A stretch of DNA of 64,000 bases from Serripes groenlandicus (lineage: Eukaryota > Mollusca > Bivalvia > Cardiida > Cardiidae), in the NCBI GenBank assembly GCA_031761405.1, contig JASEVX010000001.1:24333346-24397345 (forward strand), given 5' to 3'. The first letter of the stretch is position 1. Every line of letters begins with the position of its first letter. This document shows, one piece after another, positions 35,701 through 47,700 of the stretch. Under the pieces are notes generated by a model. That model did no database searches. It was not told where the DNA came from and was given only the letters and a program-made list of their open reading frames with translations. Both the position numbers and the translations under genes were made by a program.

Positions 35701-38700
35701 TCAGCTCTATTTGATAATATTACTCCCATTTACATTAGATTTTCCATGCCTTTGCCTAGCTGTTCTCAAATGTGTCGGCTGCAGATTTGTTGTATGTATG
35801 AAAGGGTTAAATGACTCATGGAAGTATAATTTAGATACAGTGTTAAAACATTACCTGAAAAGTGACAACATTTCTCTTTTTCCCACAATGTTTTCTAAAC
35901 ATTGTTGTTGCAGAGGCGTCAAAACTAATCTGTTTAACGGAAAAAGTTTATTAACGTGTATCTGAACTGGGAACATTTTAACTTAATAATAAGCTATTTT
36001 TAGACATTTTTCAAATCAAATTTAAAAAAAAAAAGAGTCCTGGAAATTCCGGGTAAAAAACATTGAGAGAAAATGATAAATAGACCTTAACCCTTTCCCT
36101 CATATAGACGCTTTCTGACGCCTCTGCAGCAGACGGCTTTTTGTAAACAAAGTGACAAAAGAAGAAATTGCTCAAAACGAGCAATTTCTCCTTTTGCCAC
36201 AATGTTTTCCACTTTTAGTCATAGGTTATCCATTCAATTATAGAGAATTTCCATTTTTGACAAAATATGTTCAAAGTTGTCTGCTGCAGAATTGTCGTAT
36301 GAGGGAAAGGGTTAACCATTTCCACAAAGAGACACTTTCTGACCCCTGTGCAGCAGAGGACTTCTGAAAATATTGTGAGAAGACGCGAAACAAGCAATTT
36401 CTCCTTTTGTCTCAATATTTTCAACTGTTCAATTATTAAACCATCAGTTATCGAAATATTGCATGTTTTTGTTGAGATAATTTTAAAGTTGTCTGCGGTT
36501 TACTTTTAAGCTTTTAACCTTTTCCCACATACAACATATCTGCAGCAGACGACTGAGAATCTCTGGTAAAAAAATATGGAATCTATAAATGAAAGACAAG
36601 TTATTTCTACTTCTGCTACAATGTTTCCAACTCTATTCAATACCCATTCATTTAATCTATTCCCTCATATAGACACTTTCTGACGCCTCTGCAGTAGACA
36701 GCTTTTTTGAAAACATAGTGACAAAAGAAGAAATTGCTCAAAACAAGCAGTTTTCCACTTTTAGTCATAGGTTATCCATTCAATTATAGAGATTTTCTAT
36801 TTTTTGACAAAATATGTTCAAAGTGGTCTGCTGCAAAATTGTCGTATGAGGAAAAGGGTTAAAGAGTTCTTCCATATTGTTTTGCCTAGATGTTTTCTAG
36901 GGTGTCTGCTGCAGATTTGTTGTATGTGGGAAAGTGTTAAGTATTTGTGAACAAAACCTTTGTACTCATGTTTAAATAAATATATAAATAGCTTATAAGG
37001 TTGTTCACCGAATGACATCAATTATGATTATTTCAGAATGGTCAGCAGGCGAGGTTTGATTTGAAGGGACAGTTTCTAACATCGGATGTTGACATACCTG
37101 TCAATGTGGGTCTACATCACCATGGGGATGAGCCAGAGGTTTGTCTGCTTGGTTTACATTTTAAGCTAGGCTGTTTTTCACAGAAAAAAAATCTTGCTAT
37201 TGTAATACCCTTGGCATCTTCTGCAGCAGATGACTGTAAATATCAAGATAAAGTAGGGAAAATCTCTATAAATAGCATTTTATCTATTGAATCGAGTTGA
37301 AAACATTTTGGCTCAAGAAGAAATTGCTTCTCATGTGTAAATTCTTCTTTTCTCACATTTTTGATAGTTGTCTGCTACACAATCATTTCATCCCCCTTTC
37401 CACATACAATAAATCTGCAGCAGACGACTTTGAAAACGACTAGGCACAGAAAATCCCTTGAAATGAAAGAACAATAATTAAATAGAGTTGAAAACATGGC
37501 GACAAAAAGAGAAATTGCTCGTTTTGAGAATTTTTTCTATTATTGCCATGTTTTAAAAAAGTCGTCTTCTTCAAAAGAAAAAAAGTCGTCCATAGGTGGG
37601 AAAGGGTTAAATAACTTTTGCAAACAGTGCATACCAAGGTATGACGAGCAGTCTTATCTTGCTGTTCACTCTAATGTGAGGTTACAAAGTGATAAAAAGT
37701 GATAAAATTAAACTTAGCTTGCCATTTATTTTATTAATATTTTTTTTATAGTTTTGAAATCAGTTTTGTACAAAGAATATACAGAAGAGATAGAAGATAA
37801 GCTGTAGTATTTGCATATAAAATTTAAAACATTTGGGGGGAAAAGAGAAATTTCTCAAAGTGAGCAATTTTTCCTCAATGTTTTCAAAGTTGTTTGCTGC
37901 AAAGGAGTCAAAAGTTGTCTTTATGTAGGAAGTAGATTATCTTGCTTATGTTTAAACTTTATTTCTTCCTTATTTTTAACTGGTTTTGTATGTAAGTCAT
38001 TATTCTGTTTCTCATACAATACTTTGTAGATTATTTCTTAATTATCATAGCTTCCATTTTAGCCATACATGACATTTGAAGGATTTCAAAATACTCACAG
38101 TTTGTTTCAATTCTTTTCCATTATATTTTATTAAATATCAGAGAGCAGGGTACACTCTAGGAGAATTGTTCCAACTAGCGAGAAGTTCCAATAATCAACA
38201 AAGAACTCTGGCCTTACAAGTCTTGGCAAGAATTATAACTGAGGTATAAATATGTTATTCTTTGATATATAAAACCCTTTCCCTCATACGACAATTCTGC
38301 AGCAGACGACTTTGAACATATTTTGTCAAAAAATAGAAAATCTCTATGATTGAATGGATAACCTATGACTAAAAGTGGAAAACATTGTGGCAAAAGGAGA
38401 AATTGCTTGTCTTGAGCAATTTCTTCTTTTGTCACTATGTTTTCAAAAAGCCGTCTGCTGCAGAGGCATCAGAAAGCGTCCATATGAGGGGAAGAGTTAC
38501 AGCAGTGCAGATTGTATTTCATCCTAAAACTTGATGGTTATACTTTCTTATTTGAAAACAGAAATCAAACACAACATTTCTGTAATATGGAATAAGTATG
38601 ATGATCTGTTTAATTGCGACTGCCTCGGTGGGGTAGTGGTCGAGCGTCCCTCCTCTGGTATGGGTGGTCTCGGGTTTGATCCCCCGTTGGGTCATCCTAA

Positions 38701-41700
38701 CTCTCTTTAAATGGTAGTTGCGGTTTTCTCTCCTTGGCACTCGGGATTACTGGGTTAGCATTACGATTGACTCGCTGGTGTCAGGATAAAGTAGTGATGG
38801 GAACTTACAAAGGTAATGCAATGATTTAACTGATTTTTTTTTTAACCCTTTCCCTCATACAACAATTCTGCAGCAGACGACTTTGAACATATTTTGTCAA
38901 AACATAGAAAATCTCCATAATTGAATGGATAACCTATGACAAAAAGTGGAAAACATTGTGGCAAAAGGAGAAATTGCATGTTTTGTGCAATTTCTTCTTT
39001 TGTCACTATGTTTTCAAAAAGCCGTCTGCTGCAGAGGCATCAGAAAGCGTCTATATGAGGGAAAGGGTTAAGCAGCGGAAAACATTTAACAAACAAACTG
39101 TTAAATTCCAAAAAATATGGTTTCAAAAAGACTTTGTATGTAAATAGCACAACTCCTTTGTGATTTAAACTGTTATAAAAAGGATGACAGTTATATCTAA
39201 GTGTCCATTGTATTTCATATGCTAAAATTGTTATAAAGGTGCACAAATTAGTTAATTAACTCTTTTCAACAAACGGACGCTTTCTGACGCATCTGCAGCA
39301 GACGGCTTTTTGAAAACATAGCGACAAAAGAAGAAATTGCTCAATACGAGCAATTTCTCCTTTTGTCACCATGTTTTCAACTCTATTCAATTATTGTACT
39401 TTCATTTAAAGGGAGTTTCCAAGTTATTCCGAGTATGTTTTCAAAGTCGTCTGCTGCAGATTTGCTGTATGTGGGAAAGGGATAACTCTTTATAACGTCC
39501 TGTCGAGGTTTATTTTCAGGCTAAATCAGTTAACTCCTTATAACGTCCTCTCTTGGTTTATTTTCAGGCTAAATCGGGTAGTTTCAGTGAGTTAATCCAG
39601 ACCCCTCTGTTACCAAATATGTTGGACGCTGGTGTGATATTTTTATTGAGATGGTCCCTAGATGACAGTACAGATGCCGTCGTTATTGCCGCTGTCGCTG
39701 CTCTAAACTCGCTTCTAGTCAATCAACAAGATGAGGTCGGTTCTGTATCATTTACTTATAGCTGTACGGTTTCTCAGCCATCTTTCTTGTGTGGCTGATT
39801 TTGGCAGGCTCCCACTTAGGAGGTCACTTCTGTTATTCATTTGTCTGTCTGAAAGGCTTTCACTTTGATTATACCTATTGGTTTTTGGCAGGAGAAGGAA
39901 TCCGCCATGGCCAAGTGGTTAGCGCTGGGGATTTGGAACCGGTCATGTTGGGAGTCCTCTCAGGCAAGGCACATCTCCTAGCCTAGTTCTGGTTTGTTTA
40001 CCCAGTGATCATGAATAAGTGAACCGTTGCCATGATATAACTGAAATAATGTTGAAGATGCGTAAAATCCCCAAAAAAACAAAATTAGAATGAGTCACAA
40101 GTTATCCATTGCCTATTGATAATTGCTCTTTTATGTTTTTGATACAAGGATATTCTCAGTGTTAACATTTTCCCTCATACGACAATTCTGCAGCAGACGA
40201 CTTTGAACGTATTTTGTCAAAACATAGAAAATCTCCATAACTGAATGGATAACCTATGACAAAAAGTGGAAAACATTGTGGCAAAAGGAGAAATTGCACG
40301 TTTTGTGCAATTTCTTCTTTTGTCACTATGTTTTCAAAAAGCCGTCTGCTGCAGAGGCTTCAGAAAGCGTCTTTATGAGGGAAAGGGTTAATTGAACTGT
40401 AACCAGACTGATACATCCATGAACACTATATTTTTATGTTTTCTGGCCTTGTTTTGTATTCATCATTTAATGTTTATTTGCAAGGACTAAATTATGTATA
40501 TGCTTCTGGATGTTCATCGTCGGATAAATTGAATGTTTATAGTCACTTTGTTTTGAAATACGAAAAATGGTTAATTTCAGATGATGCTAGATTATGTCTT
40601 CCATTGGGGTCAAGGTCACAGAGTAGTTTGCCAAGCACCTACTGAAGCAGAAGTAGCTGGTATAAAGCTTCCAGATGTTTCAGATGAGAAAGCACAGGAA
40701 ACAGATGCAGATGTGTCTAGGAAAGATTTAGTTTTGGTGAGTTAGATCAGTTGATTCACCCAATATTGCAAATTTGTAGCGGACGACTTTCTATAATGTT
40801 AAATTAGATATATGGAAAAACTTTTAACCCTTTACCACATATAGATGCTTTCTCAGGCCTCTTCGGCAGACTAAAACATTGAAAACATTGTGGCATGGTT
40901 GTTCTTTTATTTATATAGTGTCCATTTTTTGACAAAATGTTTTCAAAGCCGTCTGCTGCAGATCTGGTGTTGGTGGGAAAGAATTAAATGAAAGTATTAA
41001 TACTGTAGAGTTGAAAAACATTGTGACAAAGTGAATATTGCTCTTTATAAGCACGTTCCTTGTTAGTCATAAGTATTCAAAATGCACCTTTATGTGGTAA
41101 AGTCCTTTTCCTGACATAGACGATAATCAGTGCCTTTACAGCAGATGACTTTTAACCCTTTCCCTCATACGACAATTCTGCAGCAGACGACTTTGAACAT
41201 ATTTTGTTAAAAAATAGAAAATCTCTATAATTAAATGGATATCATATGACAAAAGGTGGAAAACATTGTGGCAAAAGGAGAAATTGCTTGTTTTGAGCAA
41301 TTTCTTCTTTTGTCACTTTGTTTTTAAAACGCCGTCTGCTGCAGAGGTATCAGAAAGCGTCTATATGAGGGAAAGGGTTAACAACAATGAGGGAAAAGGA
41401 GGAAGTGTGTCAAATTAACAATTTCTCCTATACTCTAAATGGTTTTTTGCACATATCATAATAATGTAGACCGCTGATGATATATTTCCAGGCTTTAGTG
41501 TCTAGAATGTTTTTGTTGCAAAGACTCAAGTACATTTTGGAAGTTAGCAGACCACAGGCACCCACAGTGATGGCAGTCCTACAGATTGTCACTAGGATTG
41601 TTAGACATTCACCCACGCTGGCTTATCAAGTAAGTTACCATTCTTAGGAGTTGTCTGCTCTTGAAACATTTTTGAGTTTTTGTTTTTATAGGGGGGTTTA

Positions 41701-44700
41701 CACCAATTTCAATATTGTTTCAGTTATATCACGGGACAGTTTACTTATTCATGATCCCTGTGTAAATAAACCAGTACTAGGCTAGGAAATGTGCCTTGCC
41801 AAAGGACACTCCCAACATATATGCAGTGACTGGGGTCGAACGTGGGACGCCCGGTTCCAAATCCCATATACAAACAACGAAACATTAGAGATAAAATATG
41901 AGTGAAAGCATAACACCAACACTGAATTATTAAGTGGATTAAAGATTATCATTATCAGAGGACTAGATAAGGAAGAGTAAACAGATTCTCCATTATTAGT
42001 CAACCAAGCCCTATGTTGCATATGGTTTAACCCTTTCCCTCATACGACAAATCTGCAGCAGACGACTTTGAACATATTTTGTCAAAAAATAGAAAATCTC
42101 TATAATTAAATGGATAACCTATGACTAAAAGTGGAAAACATTGTGGCAAAAGGAGAAATTGCTCGTTTTGAGCATTTTCTTCTTTTGTCACTATGTTTTT
42201 AAAAAGTCGTCTGCTGCAGAGGCGTCAGAAAGCGTCTATATGAGGTAAAGGGTTAAGTGTCAAATAAGGTTTTTAGATCATGCAAAACGTCCTTTATCTA
42301 GAGCTCTGACATCATTCTATTTTACTACATTTTAGGTTTGCAGCTGTCCCGGTTTAATTGACGGTATCGTCAATAGCTTTCTACCCTTTTCTTGGAGAGT
42401 GGAAGGTAATAATATTTTACTGAAGAAATTATAAGTGTGGAAAAACACATAGAGTCAAACCTGTGTTTAAAGACCATCCAGGGGAAGTGAACAATCTGGT
42501 ATTTGTTCACCGGTGGTCTTTAATTGCAGAATCATTTATACTGATAATGAGTATTTGGGGAACTAAAAGTGGTTACTATAGACAGGCAATTGCTATTCCA
42601 AGGTGGTATTTAGCGCAGGTCTGATTGTACATACATAAATAAAAATTCAATCAAGTGTTTGCCTGTCCAGTACTAGTTCTAATGTTCAGATCAGCCCATA
42701 GAAATTTTATAAAAGAAGGGGTGATATCAGCATCTTCACTCATTGTTTATGATTAATCTATTTCTGTCAAATGTTTTCAATAATTATTTGAATTTGCATG
42801 TTTCATGGAGAATGTTCATAAAATCACAAATGCTAACAATCTGAACGATTCTAGATTCTGCAGCTTAGGAAACTAATTATCATAAAGATTAACAGCACAC
42901 AATGTTATAAAACAGGAAACAATTTATCGTTTTAGACGTCACCCAGCCATTGTCCAGTGTATACGGAATCCCTCTCTCAGCAGCCATGAAGTTAATCCGG
43001 ACAATCTGTCAGGCGGGTAAAAATATGGCCGCCTCACTTGTAAGTCAGTCGTACTGCTCTTTCGTCTGATGTTATGTTATATTAGACTTTAGGTGTCCAG
43101 ATAAGGAGGGGGTTTACAGCTCTTTTCACCACAATATCTCTCTTATTATCAAACCATATCCTATGATGTGGGTACTCAAAAGAATCTTCTCATTGAGACG
43201 ATTCTTTTTAGTACCCACAACAGTTCATGCTTACCAACCTTTTCTCATTCTCAAGGGGGAGTTTCATGATCTTGAAGGGGGAGATTTTCAGTGCGATGAA
43301 TTCACCAGTAGAAATTTTCACAATAGAACGGAATTTAGATTACTATACAGGAGATAATACTTTCAATATTTATAGGAAAAGAATAAAATAGACTCATTTT
43401 GAGAATGTTTTCTATTGAACAGAATATTTTCAACTGTATGTTAGCATTTAAATATTATTTTGGCATGTTTTCAAATTCATGCATTGATATTAAAAAAAAC
43501 TTTTAATTGTCGTTATCTAGAAAATCAAGCAAATTGTCTGTTGTGTCAATGACTTTTCATATTGCATCCAAGAAAGAAAAATCTTAACCACATTTAAATT
43601 AGACATGCTTTTGAATGAAATACTGAGTACCCATGGAATCTTTGTTAATCTAATGACACAGGGAGAAATCATTTAGTTGACAGACACACATTGTTTTGAA
43701 CTTGTTAAAAGAAAGGGCATTTAATCAGTGACAATTTGTTTAGAAGTGGATGTTACAAAATGGTTGTAGTAATTTTCAGTACATTCATTTTTTATAATTT
43801 CGAAAATCGTGAGTTTTTACTTCACGATCGTGAGACTCACGATTGAATCTGGAGGGTTGGTAAGCATGACAACATGGGGTTAAATGGTAAAATAAAGATT
43901 TTAGATCATGAAAAACGCCCCTTATCTAGAGTTTTGAGCCTTATTTGTGTTTGTGTGTGAGTGAAGCGAGGGTCATTTCTATTCTATATTGTTGCTTTGT
44001 ATTTCACATATTTTTACCTTACCCGAGTAGCAAGTGCTCAAGGTTAGCTATTATGAGTCAACAATTTGCTTGATAACACTCTAGAGGTCACAGTTTTTAT
44101 CATATTTTCATAAAACTTGTCTGTTTGTATGTAGGAATCCGCTGTGGTCGAGTGATTAGCATCGCAGATTTGAAACAGGCCATACCATGTTCGATCCCCG
44201 CATGTTTTCTAGCCTAGTACTGGTTTGTTTACCAAGGGATCATGAAAAAGTGAACTAATGCCATGATATTACTGAAATGTTGAAAACGGCGTAAAACCCC
44301 AATAAAACAAAAAATAAACTGTTTGTATGTTGCATATCTTAATGCTTTCCCACCTGCAGACACATTTTGACCAATCTGACAGAAGACTTTAGAAAACCTT
44401 GAGGCCAAAAAACAAAATGCTCGTCATCTCTCTTTTCAAAAATGTTTTCAACTCTATTCAATATGCTTCGATTAATAGCAATTTTTCATATATTGGACTT
44501 GATGTTTTCCGAGTCTTCTACTGCAGACTTGTGTGAGGGATAGGGTTAAGAAAGCTTTGACCTAATAATAATATATATACTTTTGGAAGTTGATCTTCTT
44601 GTGTTATTAGTCCCCTACCGGCGTGCCGAAGGGGACTCTTAGGTTTTCACTCCGTCCGTCAGTCAGTCCGGCAAATCAGTTTTCCGCACTTTTTTTCTAC

Positions 44701-47700
44701 ATGCTTTGAGGTATTGAGCTGAAATTTTGTATATGCCTTTGTAATCATGTGTCACAGATCAAGTTCGCGTTTCCTGGGATTTCGTCAATTTTTTAATGAG
44801 TTATGCCCCTTTTTGGACTTAGTGCAAACCGGTAGGGGACTATGGTATTGCTTGCAATCCAGTTACTTGTTTCATTTACTTTGTTAAGTTAAAACAAGAA
44901 TTGAAAATGGAGAAGAATGTTTTTTTCTTTTGGTAGTAGATCAATTCATACTGTCATTTATAGACACTGAAATTGGTGTCTTTCATTAAAAAAACAAAAA
45001 AACACATTTAACACAAAAACAATTATTCTATATTATTATAATAAACTTATTTGGTTTGTTTTAGGTTTCCAAATATGATTTAACTGGTAGATTGGCACGA
45101 TATCTGGCTGTGAAAGTAGAGTGAGTATCAGCATCTCTGTATAAACTGTTTGTAATTGTGTCACACCGTGAGAAAACTGACCTTTCGAAAAAATCTGGGT
45201 ATCCCTTTCCCACATACAACACATCTGAAGCAGTCAACTTTGAAAACATCTGGGAAAAGCTATAAAAACATCTCTATAAATGAAAGCTTAATCATTGAAT
45301 AGAGTTGAAAACATTGAGGCAAAAGGAAAATCACTCCTTTTGAACAATGTCTTCTTTTGTCAGAATGTTTTCAAAAACTGTCTGCTCTAGAGGGGTCAGA
45401 AAGTGTCTGTATATGGGAATGTGTTTTTCGTCACAGCGGCAACATTGAAGGATTTGAAGAACAATTGTTACCGTGAAAGTAAAAGACAGTGGTGCAGTCG
45501 TAGAGCGTCGCCGCCTCCTGCCAAAGGTCCCAGATTCAAAATCCCTGATGATTGGGTTCTGCATTAGAGATTGTTCAACACAAAGATGGCTTGTACAGGT
45601 TACATCTCAAGGAAGCAGACATTGAGAGTGTCAAATATAAGAAGAAAGCTTATTTCACAATCAATGTTATATAAATAAGTTTAAACTATAAAAAGGTTAC
45701 ATGTTTATTAATTTCCTAGGACTTTGTTAAAGTAGAACACATGTTTTTTTCCTCTGTCATAGGCTTCAGAGTTGTTGTCGACATTAGCTTAATATTCAAG
45801 ATTTTGAATATATTACCAACATTTTAATTACTTCAGATAATCTGTTATGTTAACCATGGTTCAGTTAATTTCCTCACATACAAACAATTCTGCAGCGGAC
45901 GACTTTGACAACATTTAGTCAAAAGTATGGAAACTGCATCAATGAAGAAACATTTATTGAAAAAATTGTGGCAAAAGGAGAAACTGCTCATTATGGTTTC
46001 AAAAGTCATCTGGGGTAGATGCGTCAGAAAGAGTCTGTATGTTGGATAGAGTCAAAATAGAACAAGCCGGTAGGCGACGTGGTTTTCACCTTGCACACAC
46101 TGCACTTCCTCTCATGTTGGATAGAGTTAACCCTTTCCCCTCATATAGACGCTTTCTGATGCCTCTGCAGCAGACGGCTTTTTGAAAACATAGTGACAAA
46201 AGAAGAAATAGCTCAGAACGAGTAATTTCTCCTTTTGCCACAATGTTTTCCACTTTTAGTCATAGATTATCCATTCAATTATAGAGATTTTCTATTTTTT
46301 TGACAAAATATGTTTTAAGTCGTCGCTGCAGAATTGTCGTATGAGGTAAAGGGTTAACAGTGATAGAAGTCTGAAATTTACAATTCTTGAATTGAGCCTT
46401 TCCCATGTGCAGAAGCATTTTATGTATATTTGGGACAAAAGAACGGACATGAATTTATCTATTTTGCTAGAGATCTGAACCTACCGCTGACAGAGGCCTA
46501 CAATCTACAGATCGAGTGTCTCAACACTTGGAAAATATGTTTGTACTATGGACTGACAGATACTCTGTATTTGTAAGTTTTATTTATTTATTATATGGCG
46601 TTTGCAATACATTGCTTTATTATTTATTAAGCGAGATGCTTGGAAAAATTGATATCTCGCGAGACCGAAAATCGAGTAGACAATATTTTCCCATGCTCCG
46701 AGTAGACTATACAATGCAGCATGATTATCCATTTATCATATACTTATTCAAAGTTTAAAGACAGATAAAAATAACAAGTTATGCAAAAGTTTTCAATAAT
46801 GGAATAACACATTTTCGCATGAAATTAAATTATGAATGGCGTGTGAATGATTACAGTTTGCATGAATATGAACAGGAAAATGTGTAGGTTTATACTCTGA
46901 ATAAATACGTATGGTCATAACACATATGTTTGACTGCATGACCTCTTTGAAGTTTTTCTCTCAAGAACAGTAATACACAACGTTAACCCTTTCCCACATA
47001 CAACAAATCTGAAAGCAGACAACTTTGAAGGCAAAACTATGGAAAACTTCCATAAATGAGACTACAATCATTAAAAAGATTGTGGCAAAAGGAGAAATTG
47101 CTCATAATGAGTAATTTCTCCATTTGCCACATTGTTTTAAAAAGTGGTCTGCTGCTGAGGCATCAGAAAGAATCTGTAAGTGGGAAATGGTGTGTATCAG
47201 AAGAGGAGTGAAGATAGACTAGTTTTATGTAGAATTATTTCTTAGCTTGTCTGTTTTTCGAAGAAAAAAAGTAGGGTTAATGTGATACCCTTGGTGGCGA
47301 CAGCGTCTGTGTCTTCACAAACCTCATTACTCAAAAAATGTTAAACATTTTCCAATGAAACTAGGTGCACATGATCCTGGAAACAATATACATGTCTATA
47401 CCAAGTCACATAACTCATGGCTTTATTAACTATTCAGTTATGGCCCTTTTTCAACTTAAAAAAACCCCAGACAAGCGTTGGTTTTTCGCTCTGCTGCACT
47501 CTTATTGTGCAGCCACAGTATTAAAGAAAAGAAAAGTATCATACTACTTATATCTTTAATATCATGTAGAAGTCTGTTTCTTTTGTACAGGCACATAGAG
47601 GCAAGAAAAGTATCATTCTACTTATATCTTTGGTATGATGTAGGAGTATGTTTCTTTTGAACAGGCACATAGAGGCAAGAAAAGTATCATTCTACTTATA

